64,000 nt of DNA from Gordius sp. MW1 (taxonomy: Eukaryota > Nematomorpha > Gordioida > Gordea > Gordiidae). The DNA lies in assembly GCA_964036665.1 (NCBI GenBank), contig OZ038529.1, positions 19,230,060-19,294,059 of the forward strand, in the 5' to 3' direction. How positions within the stretch are numbered: the first letter of the stretch is position 1; every line of letters starts with the position of its first letter. Shown one piece after another: positions 46,001-57,445 of the stretch. The notes beneath the pieces were generated by a model. It was not told where the DNA came from and ran no database searches. It was given only the letters and a program-made list of their open reading frames with translations. The position numbers were made by a program, and so were the translations under genes.

Positions 46001-46727
46001 TTGGATTCTATTTTAGAATAAAATTTTTAAATTCACCTATAATAAATGAAATTGATGATTATTTTAGGGGGTTGCATTGAAAACTCAATCTTTATGGTCC
46101 TCTATAAATTGTGATTTGGATGAATATTTGAATCCCTTCTATTTCCCTTCTATCGAAGACTGCGTGCTTTACCCTGTGCCCAGTATGAGGCATTTGGAAT
46201 TTTGGAATTCGTATTACCTCAGGTGGAACCCCTTCACCCGATGTCAAGCAAGCTTTATTTTATAATTTCACAAAATAGAATTGATACAAAAGATGCTTTT
46301 AACTTTTTTAACGATATACAAGTGATACTTTTTAAAGCTTCATTACATGTTTCGATTGAACTTTTCAAGACGATTTTTACTCTTAATTTGCCATGTAATA
46401 TGTCAATAAATCTGAAAACTTTGGAAGGTAGTTTAAAAAACTATAGATTAAATACGAGATTATAAAGACATCAAATTATATTTATAAAAATAAAAACATC
46501 AAGGGCTTTTTTTATATTACCCGATGCCATTATAATTAATTTCTAATCGTGTTATGTTTTAGGAGCCAATTCAAGCGCGCTATAAAGAAGTGATTGTTCT
46601 GGAGAGGGACTTGGAGAAAAGGGTTGCCGAGTTGAGGGAGTTATTGCAAAGTCATAACATATCTCCCGACCTCGACGGGGAGCAAATAGATGTTAAAGCA
46701 CCAGAATTAAATTATGTAGAAAATTAA
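34062..46727 (+). CDS. MTMR2: Myotubularin-family phosphoinositide 3-phosphatase, 12 exons, 5' incomplete, frame breaks in two exons
   Basis: Removes the 3-phosphate from PI3P and PI(3,5)P2 on endosomal membranes (family knowledge). Exons: 34062-34168, 34685-34786, 35499-35582, 36353-36427, 39207-39471, 40281-40367, 40660-40753, 44919-45017, 45086-45193, 45506-45712, 46068-46247, 46563-46727. They align almost gaplessly to the MTM1/MTMR1/MTMR2 group from the end of the PH-GRAM domain to the C-terminus. The CX5R site is intact ([11 protein letters not shown], exon 8). A short coiled coil follows in exon 12; the C-terminal PDZ ligand of vertebrate MTMR2 is absent. Exon 5 lacks about 2 nt near 39,363 and exon 6 lacks about 1 and 4 nt near 40,334 and 40,351, each breaking the frame. 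The intron after exon 11 uses a GC donor. Upstream exons were not found. Introns 4 and 7 are full of transposons. Confidence 0.9.
35115..35233 (+). mobile_element. hAT-type MITE in myotubularin intron 2
   Basis: CATGGGCGTAGCCAG ... CTGGCTACGCCCATG, 119 bp, flanked by the perfect 8-bp duplication TATGCTAT (35,107-35,114 and 35,234-35,241). Confidence 0.85.
35986..36144 (+). mobile_element. hAT-type MITE in myotubularin intron 3
   Basis: Same family. The right end is eroded (TACGCCCACA). The flanks GACCTAAT / GACATAAT form an 8-bp duplication with one mismatch. Confidence 0.75.
36473..36530 (+). repeat. Helentron-like 5' end fragment
   Basis: TGCTATGCAATTTATGGGCTCGC matches the 5' terminus of the element at 42,761. 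It is followed by unrelated sequence, so this is a solo end or a differently composed relative. Confidence 0.45.
37311..37462 (+). mobile_element. hAT-type MITE, decayed
   Basis: Diverged copy of the CATGGGC family (CATGGTTGCAGTAAGGGG ... CTGGCTACCCCCATG) in myotubularin intron 4. The flanks extend the inverted repeat (CATAGG/CCTATG) but show no clear direct duplication. Confidence 0.6.
37543..37712. mobile_element. hAT-type MITE (TAGTGTTGTAAAAACGGC family), copy 1
   Basis: 18-bp perfect terminal inverted repeats surround a largely palindromic interior (GACTAAACATAAACAGACCAAT and its complement). The flanks GTTATAAC and GCTTATAAC look like an imperfect target duplication. Confidence 0.75.
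37871..38770 (-). mobile_element. hAT transposon with decayed transposase
   Basis: The TIRs TACGCCTCTGG ... CCAGAGGCGTA are flanked by a perfect 8-bp duplication, ACTTCCAA (37,863-37,870 and 38,771-38,778). Subterminal sequence is rich in TCGAATCGAATC repeats. On the minus strand the decayed frames read [12 protein letters not shown] and, in another frame, [19 protein letters not shown]. The latter is the WWK...RFP...LA signature that leads into the hAT C-terminal dimerisation domain. Stops interrupt it, so it is inactive. Confidence 0.8.
41005..41193. mobile_element. hAT-type MITE (TAGTGTTGTAAAA family), copy 2
   Basis: The ends TAGTGTTGTAAAACGGC and GCTTTTTACAACACTA are flanked by TTGCATAG / TTACATAG (8 bp, one mismatch). 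It is in myotubularin intron 7. Confidence 0.8.
41878..42261 (+). CDS. Gag C-terminal fragment with BEL/Pao-type zinc knuckle
   Basis: A 127-residue frame with an Arg/Gly-rich stretch ([17 protein letters not shown]) and the knuckle [13 protein letters not shown] (C-x2-C-x3-H-x4-C). That spacing is the one common in BEL/Pao Gag proteins. It is the only open frame of the small LTR element and ends just before its purine tract. Whether it is translated or only marks packaging ancestry cannot be seen from sequence. Confidence 0.55.
   Translation: MELIISWCRVRIVVERTNPLHQPVPLHLSVVIGVDGMPRMVHFVEAALPRRGPQLFGGGSNRGRARGTRRGRCEVCQRWHRLPMCARPDNVLVRPGNAAQPVQPVLMTSGALISPLENLTLTGNPQG
42761..44631 (+). mobile_element. 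Helentron-like element, complete
   Basis: Comparison of the two LTRs of the host element defines both ends exactly: 5' AATTGCTATGCAATTTATGGGC and 3' GGGCCGAAGGCCCGAGTTTTTT, inserted without target duplication beside a T run. The complement of the 5' terminus recurs at about 44,508-44,530, about 100 bp before the 3' end. The interior has a 2-copy repeat of about 70 bp (42,866-42,985), four copies of a 57-61-bp unit (43,010-43,235), and about eight hairpin units (43,260-44,225). No protein is encoded. Confidence 0.65.
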
Positions 46728-46762
46728 CGTTTTTACATCGAATTATTTGCTATCATGATTAT

Positions 46763-49700
46763 TGTAGAGAGGTAATTGGAGTGCGAAGTGCCTCAGGAGA
46801 TATGTTGGTTACCGTTGTGTTGTCAATCTAATTATCGTTAATTGGTATGTATTATATACGTTGGATATACACGTTTTTACTCACTTTTCTATTTTTGTAT
46901 CACTTCAAAACCTCTCTCTAGTAAATAAAGATTCCCAATCTCAACAGTTGGCGTCGTGAGAAGCTTACGCGGGAATGCAGAAATATAAAGCAACGGCTAA
47001 CAGCGACGCGTTTATAACACAATTTGAGCTATTCCTAAGGAGCAATAAGACGGAGACAGATGAGCAAAAAGCAGCTCTATTATTAACCAGCCTTGATGGG
47101 GAGGCATTCCAATTAATACTAGAGGATTATAGACCGCAAGAGTTGACAGGAATTACATATGAAGAAGCTAAAAATCGGTTAAAAAAATTATTCCAAAGGA
47201 ACTTCTGCGCGAGGGCAAAGAGGTATGAATTCTCGGTCCGACAAGGCCAGGGAGAGACGATAGACACGTACGCTAATAGATTCAAGGCCGGAGCTAACAG
47301 CTGCAACTTCGGAAACGAAGAATTGCAGAATAGAATCGTCGACCAATTCATTATAGGATTGCGCGATAGAAGCTTACAGGCGAGACTGTTGGCAGAAAAT
47401 GACATCAAATGGGACCGCCTACGCGAGCTGGCATTAACGGCCGAGACGATACACGGGGGGCTAAGCACTTTGCAAGACGGGTCCGAAGAGGCGTGGAGCG
47501 TAGTGGCGGGACGAGAAGCGTGGCCTGGGCCGGTCCGAATTCCCAGGTTAAAACATGCTTTAGATGTGTTAACTGTAGATATATATGCTAATAACGAATT
47601 ATTCCAATGCATCTTTGATACCGGCGCCACGGTATCGATAATACCTGCGCGAAGATGGGGGAAGGAGATCCCACGTAACAAAGAGCCCGTCCCGACGGTG
47701 TACGCGTACGGCCACGAGGAAATAAAGATCGTAGCCAAGGTGCAAGCTGATGTCCGAATGGGGGACATGAGGAAACAGCTGTTGTTATTAATAGCAGACG
47801 TAGCTGGGCCGCCGTTGTGTGGGATCGATTAGATCCAAGAATTTGAGCCCGAAATTTGGCGACGAATTCGTTGGAACTCCAGAGCTGCGGCGGAACGGTT
47901 CGCGGTAAATTACGTAGAAAGACCGAAGGATTCCAAGTCCGCGATCCGGCACGTGATGAAGCAATGGGAGGGCCAGCTAAACGAATGTTCAAAAGCAGTC
48001 AAGGGAATAACGGTGGAAGTACCGTTAAAAGAGGGCATAGATCCCGTATTTATCCCCGCACGAAGGGTGCCGATGGCGTGGAAGAAAGAAGTAGAAGAGC
48101 TGGACAAATGGGTCAGAGACGGGGTGATAGAACCGATCGATTTCTCAAGATGGGCCAGTCCAGTGGTACCCGTGGAAAAAAGCGATGGGACTCTTCGTTT
48201 ATGTATTGATTACCGGTTTACTATAAACAAATACGCTCAAGGATTGTTGTACCCCTTACCCAAAATCGACGATTTGTTAAATAAACTCGATAACGCGTGT
48301 TGTTTTACTAAGCTGGACCTAACGAAAGCATACTACAACTCGAATTAGGTCCAGAAACGAGCCAACGATTGACTATCTCCACGCACAAGGGCCTATTTAA
48401 AGTTAACCGAATGCTTTTTGGCTTAAATTGCGCCGCGGCGATTTTCCAAAAAACAATGGATCAGATATTAGGAGGCATGGAGGGGGTAGCGGTATACATT
48501 GATGATATACTAATAGCGGGGGCAACGGAAGAAATCCACAACGAGCGGTTACTCAAAGTACTAAAAACGTTACAAAAATGGTGTTTCGTGCCAAATATTT
48601 CTAAGAGCATCTTGTGGGCGAAGGAAGTAACATTTTTGGGATATGTAATAAGCAACAAGGGAATTCAAATCAACGACAATAAAGCCGAACTGGTCAAGCA
48701 GTGGAAAAATTTAACAAACAAAAATGAAATAAAATCGTTCCTGGGGTTAACAGCATATTTTTCAAAGTTTATTAAGAACTACGCCAAAATCATGCACCCG
48801 ATTCAGAAACTCATGAAAAAAACGTGCTGTACCACTGGGGTGGAGAACAACAAGACGCATTCGAAGCCATCAAGTCCGCGCTTACTAAAGCCCCCGTACT
48901 GGCATACTTTAATGGAGATTGGGAGACTGGCCTGGTCGTAGACGCCTCTGGTACAGGGTTAGGGGCCATCTTACAGCAACGAGCACCGAGGGAGAATTGG
49001 AGAGTGGTGGCCTACGCCTCAAGAGCGTTAAACGATAGCGAAAGCCGGTATTCGACGATCGAACGAGAGGCCCTTGCGGTGGTTTGTGGACTAAAAAAGT
49101 TCAATGAATATATACAAGGACGAAGCGTTACAATCATGACGGATCATAGACCCCTAGTATATATATTCGATCAGAGCAAAAGGGGCGAGGAACAATGGTC
49201 ACCACGGCTAACTAGGTGGGCGCTCATGGTATCAGGCTACACGACCAAGTTTGTGTACAACAAGGGATCCGAAAACGCGGCAGATTTCTTGCCTAGAAAA
49301 CCGAGCGAAAACGCGTATCAGGTTAGCGAGGAAATGCCAGAAGACTCGACGAATCCGTTTATATCATTGGACGTAGTAAGACAACACACCTTGGACGACC
49401 CGGGGCTGCGACAATTAAAAGAGTGGATTAGAGGTAAACAAAACACAATGGTCGCGTATGGGCTAAAACGCTCCTACGAAAAACACCTGCCAAAGTTACA
49501 CGAAGCCAAAAGCATAATATTTTACAAAGGACGACGAATATTAATCCCGCTAAGTTACGAGGAGCGGTACTCCAAAGTTTACATAGGGGCCACGTGGGTA
49601 TCAAGCGGATGCAAGAAGTGGCGGGGCAGTATATATGGTGGCCTACTCTCGACGATGACTTATTGAGCGCAGCGAAAGGGTGCCAGAATTGCAATTACAC

Positions 49701-50793
49701 TGCCGCAGCGGCGAAGAAGGCACCGTTGATAGAGTGCCAACCTAGCTATAAACCGTGGGTTCAAGTACATGTCGATATCATGGGTCCTCTCAAGGGTAAG
49801 TCATACCTGGTGATGGTGGACAATAGCTCGAAATGGGTAGAAGTGTTTAAATTAGAAGACACCACAGCGACCACCATTATAAAAAAACTTGCCGAAACGT
49901 TTGCTAGATTTGGGAATCCGCCATGGTTAATATCAGATAACGGCCCGCAATTCAAAGGGCAGGAATTACAGAATTTTTGCAAGATGAGAGGGATTAATGA
50001 GCGATGGACAGCTCCTTACCATCCTGCGTCTAACGGTCTGGCAGAAAGATATGTACGATTAATTAAAGAAGCCATTATTAGAAACGAGTCGGAAGTAGGG
50101 CTAAGTAGATTTTTAGAAAACTACAGATCTACAAAACACCCCACAACCAATAAAAGCCCAGCGGAGGTGATGCTAAAAAGGCGTATGCGAACCGAATGGG
50201 AGGTATTGAGGGAAACCGTACCACAACAATGGGTAGAGACCGGGAACCCGCGGATGTTCAACGTAGGAGACTTGGTTTGGGTACGTATGTTTTTAGGCCC
50301 AAGCAAATGGGTAGAAGGCACGATAAAAGCCAAGCACGGTAGTCGGTCCTACGATGTATGGGCACAGGGAAGAAAACACCACCGACACGTGGATCAAATA
50401 AGGAAACGAAAAATCTTGGACTGGACCACACTGGGACAAGAGAACGGGTGGCCACAAAGGATATCATCAGAAAGGGAAACGGGAACAAGTGCTATAAGGG
50501 AACAAATGCAAAACCAGTCAGGAACGCCTAGAGAAGAACCTAGATACCCGCAGCGTAGTCGAAAACCGCCAGCATTCCTTAAGGATTTTGTCTGTGAAAA
50601 GGGGGGAACTGTAGAGAGGTAATTGGAGTGCGAAGTGCCTCAGGGGATATGTTGGTTACCGTTGTGTTGTCAATCTAATTATCGTTAATTGGTATGTATT
50701 ATATACGTTGGATATACACGTTTTTACTCACTTTTCTATTTTTGTATCACTTCAAAACCTCTCTCTAGTAAATAAAGATTCCCAATCTCAACA
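46763..50793 (+). mobile_element. Ty3/gypsy LTR retrotransposon just after the myotubularin stop codon
   Basis: LTRs are 46,763-46,946 and 50,610-50,793 (184 bp each, TGTAGAGAGG ... TCAACA). I see one difference between them. The 5-bp duplication ATTAT flanks the element (46,758-46,762 and 50,794-50,798). A primer-binding site TGGCGTCGTGAGAAG starts at about 46,949, and a purine tract (AAAAGGGGGGAAC) precedes the 3' LTR. The near-identical LTRs imply a recent insertion. Confidence 0.95.
46975..50622 (+). pseudogene. Gypsy Gag-Pol with one nonsense and three frameshift lesions
   Basis: In order: Gag (46,975 to about 47,550; no zinc knuckle seen), protease (IFDTGATVSIIP, about 47,610), reverse transcriptase (DGTLRLCIDYR; catalytic VYIDDIL at about 48,495), RNase H (VVDASGTGLGAIL; TDHRPL), integrase (HVDIMGP, SDNGPQF, SNGLAE), and a C-terminal tail that runs into the 3' LTR. 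Lesions: TGG to TAG at 47,830-47,832, and single-base deletions near 48,338, 48,818 and 49,577. Each is visible because the neighbouring frame continues the domain directly. All catalytic residues are otherwise present. Confidence 0.9.
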
Positions 50794-50798
50794 ATTAT

Positions 50799-53700
50799 AT
50801 ATTTTATGCTTGAATCATGTCCAAATTTTTATAGAAAATGTATACCTCACTTATTAATATCAATTTATATGTTGAAAAGTGATTTGTTATTTAATTATAT
50901 ATACGTTTGCTATGTATTTATACTGGAATATTTGTATGTCTGAATTAAGTATATCTTTAGACACATTATATCAAGAATTAAAATTTAGTTAGGTATATAT
51001 GTTAAATTAACTTAAAATAAATACAAAAGAAAGAATAGCAAATATATTGCCTTGTTTTTTATAGGCTCGCATAATGGACCTTATGCCATAGGAGTTTGCA
51101 ATGCAAATTATTTTTAATTTATTGATTTCATTTAATATTTCCTCTGGATTGATTTTTTTAAAAATCATTATTTAAATAATTAATTAAATCTTTAGTGGCG
51201 TAGGCAGGGGAAAGGAGGATTTCAAATTCAAAGTGACACCAAAATTAAATTTTTTATGAATTTAATGGAAAGGCTCAATGATATTAAAGTGATTTGCTGA
51301 TAGAAATAATTAATATGAAATTTAATTTCAGATGAAAAACGAATGAAGACTAATTATCCAAAAATCGTCCGGCCTAAGTGCGTGTTTAAAATTAAATCTT
51401 TCATATTTCCTTACAAAATATCTCACCTCCTAAAATAGAGGAGGAATATGCTATTACAAGCCAAATTATTAAGTGTTTACCCTAATTATTTAAACATTTT
51501 AAAATACATGCTTTTATTGTAATAATAAAATACTATTACTTTGTATTCAAAGTAAATGTTGAATTTACAAAATATTGCACATTTTATTTTTTTCAATGCA
51601 TGCTTCATTTAAGCATACGTTTTAATGTATATTCTTTAGAAACTGAGTGTTTTAATTATACAATAGAGAAATCTGATTATCAGATTCAAATAATCAATCT
51701 TTAAATTTAATAATCCTTATATGGTAAATTGATATTTTTTTTACATTTGATGATCATGATAGCCAACTTCATTAAATCAAAAATCGTATGCATCGACAAA
51801 GTTATTTTAATTAAATTTGGTAACCAAATGAAAAAGGTGGAACTAGTATGCTTATATTTCAACAACAATGGTTCACTAGCGACTTGCATGACCCAACGTC
51901 ACGCAGATGGTTTATAAACTAGACAAGCGGGCTGAACATGGTCAGGCTTTAAAGTGCAAGCAGGATCGGGCCCTAGGCATAAATAAGGTCCGGCTTCGTC
52001 CCGCACAATGATTGTAATAATATTCTTATTTATGTAGTCAATCTAAAAAATGGTGTTAGTGATGTTTTTTTCATTATTTAATTTCTACCATGATTTAATC
52101 AATATCTATTTTCCTCATCATTTATTTTAATATTTGCGGTTTTTAAATTAGTGGATCGCGAAAATTTTGATATTTTAAAATTAAGATTATAAAGGGCCAT
52201 GTAATATGTGTTGAATATATATAACCTTGCTTAAAATTTCCAAATATCATAATTCGCATAAATTGTTTTATGCCTATATACAATTGTGAAAAGGTAAACG
52301 GCTGGTAGCCTGTTGAAAGAAATAAAAACGCGTGTGAGGCCTAGAATTATTGATGATTATGATTATTATTGAGTTGACATAAAAAGATTTGGATTTAAAA
52401 AGCAGTAAAATATCAAAAATTTGTTTAATTTATTCTTACGTTGTTTTCAACTTATTCATCGTTATCCAATTACTATATCATATATAGACATTTCACTATC
52501 AGTCATTGGATATATACAACTCCTTCCTATTGTTCCACCTTCACCTTATGTGTTGACCAATCCAACTATCAACACCCCTCTTTACATATCACTTATTTTT
52601 TTGTTTAAACAAAAAGGTATTGCTTCAGAACCTGTTTTTAACACCAATCTCACTCTCTATTGTTTTATAACTTATATACGCCCGGTTAGCACTTTTATTT
52701 AGTATCCGTTTTACCAAATATTATAGACCATTTTTCCTCATTATGCCTTTATTTAAGAACACATTTATTTCATTTCCTCGAAAATTGCCACAGGTGGATA
52801 TATATATTAAAATTCCTTTTCTCCAACTTTTTTTTTCAGTCCAATGAAACTATTAATAAAACCACCTTGCTTACATTAAATATTTATACCTAGTTGACGG
52901 AGTAAATAAAAGTTGGCGTGATTGTGTTGATTTCTATTAATAAATGATTTGGTCTAAAAGATGTTTGCCTAAAGCGCAATTAGTGTTTAAACGCAAATCT
53001 ATATGTTTTTGATAATTGCGAATAACGCATTACTTCTAAAACACATAGCTTCTAACATCATTTAAATAGTCATTAGTAAATATTTTTATTTTAAACAATA
53101 AAGGCCATAAATGTGGCCAATTGTATCTTAGAATTTAAAAGAGGAAAGGTCACAAAAATAGTCGAGGATCATAAAATTAGTCCTGAGTATAAAATATTTT
53201 ACTTATTCCGGCCCCCCCCTCATCATAATGTTATAAAAATTATTTCCTCGCTTAGCTAAAACTGTCCGTTATATATTCAAGTTAAATAAGTCGTCCTTTT
53301 TAAATTGTAACTACTAAAATTTTATTATGGATAACATCTTTAAGCTATCACCGATTAATTTAAATTTTTCAGCACTCCATATTAACATTTTTATTACCAT
53401 TAAATTTCTGCGTGTAGCACTTTAATCAATTTTAAATTCTTTTGAAAGATTAAGCAATAAAATTCTTTTACCTTTGATCGCAAATGGCTTATTTAAATTT
53501 TGATAATTAATGGCGCCCATCTCTATTATATTTTTAACGGCAATTTTACTTATTGTACTATTATTAAAAATAATTTTATATTCGCATTGAGCCATAAGTT
53601 CTAATCCCTAATTTTAATTTTAGAGAATAATTAAGGCAATGCCATCCGAATTATATTCATTAGACGTGAAATTAACTTTCCACTTAAGTAAAACTTAGTC

Positions 53701-53824
53701 CTGGGTTAGCTAGGGTGAGCACAGGATTTGAATGGAACCCTAAGTTGCATTCAGTCTGTTATAAGTCGACTTTATAAGCCATATCAGCTGAGTGCAGGAT
53801 CTAGTTGTCAAATCTGTCTTAAAA
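50799..53824. other. AT-rich intergenic sequence, no gene supported
   Basis: Three kilobases with short frames only. A small GC-richer patch at about 51,930-52,010 (GGATCGGGCCC, CGTCCCGC) may be a remnant of a hAT MITE. It lies between the second gypsy element and PSMB2. Confidence 0.5.
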
Positions 53825-54641
53825 ATGGAATGTGTTTTGGGTTTAAGTTTTAAAGACTTTGTACTAATTGCATGTGATGCTACAGAAGTTCATAGCATTT
53901 TGGTCATCAAACACAGTAAGAATTTTAACAATTATCTTTAATATTAATTAGACAGTCAAAAAATTTACACTATAACTGATAGTGTTTTGATGGGCGTAGT
54001 AGGAGAAAAGGGTGATAGTCACGAATTTGCGGAGTATGTGTCAAAAAATATGCAGTTGTATAAGTTTAGAAATGGTTTTTTACAAATATTTTCTTTGCCT
54101 AAGATGATTTTTAGGATATGATGTTGATCCTAAAGAAGTTGCAAATTTTTCTCGAAAGACGTTAGCAGATGCACTAAGATCGGTAACACACTAATATTTT
54201 TTGTTAAATTTACGTTATAAGCGTAATCCATATTATGTCAACCCAATGATTGCTGGTTATGACAAACATACTGACCAGAGTATTCTGTATTTTATGGATT
54301 ACTTGGCTACACTTGTACCTGTCCCTTTTGGGGCACATGGATATGGGGCTTATTTTGCTAATGCAACATTTGATAAATACTATAAAAAAGGTATTGTTGT
54401 AAAATGTTGTTGATTAAAACGTTTAATAGATATGTCAGAAGATGAGGCTTACAACTTGCTAAAAAAGGGGATAGAAGAAGTATATTCAATATTTATTATT
54501 ACATCATTTGTTTAGATTCAAAAAAGGCTTCTAGTGAATTTACCAGCTTTCAAGGTTAAAGTCATTGATAAGAATGGAGCAAGAGATTTGAAAGACTTAT
54601 TTTTCAATAGTTCAAATATAATTCCCTCTTTACCTGCATAA
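53825..54641 (+). CDS. PSMB2: Proteasome subunit beta type-2 (beta-4 of the 20S core)
   Basis: Complete gene in six exons: 53825-53915, 53952-54074, 54115-54182, 54222-54390, 54430-54479, 54516-54641. The introns are GT-AG and only 36, 40, 39, 39 and 36 nt. The joined frame gives 208 residues, close to the usual 201. Conserved segments include GEKGDSHEFAEYVSKN, MQLYKFRNG, AGYDKHTDQSILYFMDYLA, AHGYGAYF and QKRLLVNLPAFKVKVIDKNG. This subunit is structural and lacks the catalytic N-terminal threonine, as expected. A polyadenylation signal AATAAA lies at 54,657-54,662. No lesions were seen, so it is probably functional. The ATG at 53,825 gives the expected short N-terminus. Confidence 0.95.
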
Positions 54642-54656
54642 ATTTTTAAAAGTATA

Positions 54657-54662
54657 AATAAA
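54657..54662 (+). terminator. PSMB2 polyadenylation signal
   Basis: Canonical AATAAA 15 bp after the stop codon. The very short 3' UTR fits the compact gene. Confidence 0.7.
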
Positions 54663-57275
54663 GTAATTATGGCATATGAAGGTTTTTTTTACGTTTTATT
54701 TTGTGGTTTTAACAAGATTTATTATATAAATATAGATTAAACATAATTTTTAATTTTATTGGGTTTTTTAGAGCAGCCTTATATTATATAAATTTTGAAT
54801 TGCTTCTGCTACTAAAAGTTATTTATGTAATAAAATGCATTATCTCATACTGTTAGTTCAATATAAAAGCCAACCTTGAATACTAATAGATATTAATTGC
54901 TAAAATCTCTTCTCATTGTTTCTTTCAACAAAATTTGATAGAAAATTTTTTTGATGTCAGAGATTTAAAAATGATTTTTGGACTAACAATTTTTTCCTTT
55001 TTGGCTTATTTTTCAAGTCAACAACATAATCTATATAATTGAATTAAATGTATAAAACTGTTCATTTTTCCATTATATCTGTTTGATATTTGTTTTTAAA
55101 GCTTGGTCATAGGCAAAGACACCCTCCCTGTGAAATATACTCATTATTGGAAAGATAAGAGTTAAATATAATCTGTACATTAAGACAGAAAATAAGAGAG
55201 ATATATCATAATCAGCATTATTGACAATAGTGTAATTAATGGGAAGGAAGGGGTTCTAAAAATTATCTTAAGTTAATTAATGACAAAAACCTAATATCAA
55301 ATCAGCTTTGTTGAATAAGATAATATTTCACTCATTATGATCTCTAAAACGTTTCATTCTTGTCTTATAAACTTATGAAGAATTATATTTGATTTATATT
55401 TTGCCATATTTACATTATACAGGTTATTTTTACTCGGTGTTTCCAAATTTGTTCATGTTTGTTGAAAATATTGGGTTTGAAAAATATATGTCATTGAATT
55501 TTATATTTTATTTTTAGAAAAATTATATAACATAAAATTTGTTATATAATTTAGCTATCTGCACTGAAATCTTGTTAATTAATGTGAGCTTAAAGTTTTA
55601 GTTATATAAGGGCTAAAGACTATTTTAACTAAATTATTGATCAAACTTGGTCAGGGTTTTTATTAGAAAATTTATGCCAGGCATATTCAACTGGTTTATA
55701 TTATTTACATTGCAATTTTTTCAAAATTAAAGGGCGAATTTTAGATAATTCATGAAGTTTTTTCTCTTACCTCCATTTAAAAGTAAGAGATAATCCTTAT
55801 TATTGTAGATACTTTCAACTTTTTTGTTAATTTTAACCAATAAAGGTCTCTGAATTTTCTCACAAACTAGCACAACTCTAATGTAACAAATAAAAGCCTC
55901 TAACTATGCGACTAATTTATAAAGAACAAAGTAAAGGGGTACCAGAAAGTCTTGCACGGGCCACCCAAAATCCCACCTCTCAGGTCAAAGTCTATAAAAC
56001 TTCGAATTTGTGTTTAAAATTCAAAAAAATCGCGTTTGTTTTGAAACAAAATGACTTTGCCGAGCACTCTATCTATTGTTATTTTTCACATATCTCATGT
56101 TCAAAAACTAAAGGCTATTTTAATTATTTTTATAGCGCTACCCCTTTAAATATGTTATATGATTAATTTGGGATGGAGGATTTAAGGTAAATTTATACAA
56201 GTGGCTATCAGGTATGAGATTTTGGTAATTATAATTCGGGTTTAAATGATAGCTTAAAATAGTTTTTGAGTTTGGGTTGAAATTTAAAGCCCTTCGGGTA
56301 CCAATTTGGAAAAATTGATTTTGCAGAACTTTAGATAAAGAAAATAACGATTATTATATACCTCGCCGCTTTCGAAATAAATTACTTGATTTAAATTTAT
56401 TGAATTGTCGTTTTTAAAATAGTAGGTTTTAAGTTAGTTTGCATATTATCAAAGCACTCTAGCTAGTTTAAGTAATTAGAATATATGTGGCCATAATAAT
56501 TTCAAGATCGTATTATATTTAATTTTTGACTTAGATTTAGTTATTAATAACTATGCAGTGTATGGGCTCGCTTTTGGTTGTCCGTCCAACTTGTAATTTT
56601 TCAATAATTGCCGTGGAAACGTATACGGCTTTTAATGGCTGTGGACTTATGCTTCTGTAAACGACTTTTATTTTGCTTTCGCAAATACGCGAGCTAATGA
56701 CCACTGGCTTTAATTTTTCGACCTCGCCTGAGCCCACATTCCCTGATTGTTTATGGGCCTGACAGATAGGATTTATTATTTATGAATTTTGGGCAACTTG
56801 TCTAGGTTGTTGCAATATATCGGGGCAGGCCGGGCAATTATCGTAAATTTAAATAATATTTGTTAACCCAAATTCTTATAAAAATATAACGAAATACTGC
56901 TAAAAAATTTAAAACATCATTTCAGGCCGGGCAGAATTCGCATGGCATCAATCATCAAGTCTGTATGGTGCAATTTTATATTTTTAAAACGATTATTAAT
57001 TAATATAAATGGATAAGAAATGATATTTTTAAGATACACCCTCAAAATCGCTATTAATAATCTTTCGCATTCTCAATAGCTATTTGCGGTCATTTGGTCC
57101 CTCCATACTTAAAAAATAAAAATTATTCCAAACGATAATCCCAAAGGCCTACAATAAAAGAGACACGCATCCAAGATCTCTTTTTAAAAATTTTTTGCTT
57201 TATCAAGGCTCCAATATTTTATTAGAAACTTTGGCATGTTCATATAAGCCAAATACTTGATATAGGATTTAGGAC
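54663..57275. other. AT-rich intergenic sequence with small repeat fragments
   Basis: No gene supported. At about 56,270-56,333 there is one end of the TAGAG.ACTGCA hAT family (CCTTCGGGTACC ... TTTTGCAGAACTTTA). At about 56,548-56,760 there is a diverged Helentron-like 5' end (CTATGCAGTGTATGGGCTCGC). The remainder is AT-rich without recognisable content. Confidence 0.45.
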
Positions 57276-57445
57276 CATGGGCGTAGCCAGGGGGGCGGCT
57301 GCCCCCCCCCCCCTAAATGGCGAAAAAAAAAATTTCACTGCAAAAACCCTTAAAAATTATAAAATTTTACGTTTTGCCCCCCCCCTATTTGAACTTTTAA
57401 ACGTTTTGCCCCCCCCCCCTAATCCAAAACCTGGCTACGCCCATG
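57276..57445 (+). mobile_element. hAT-type MITE (CATGGGC family)
   Basis: 170 bp with intact inverted ends (CATGGGCGTAGCCAGG ... CCTGGCTACGCCCATG). The flanks TTTAGGAC / TATAGGAC form an 8-bp duplication with one mismatch. Confidence 0.8.

Noticed and set aside
47127-47992. Long antisense frames (213 and 134 residues) over the second gypsy element
   Set aside because: The sense strand encodes Gag/protease with recognisable motifs; the antisense frames are shadows.
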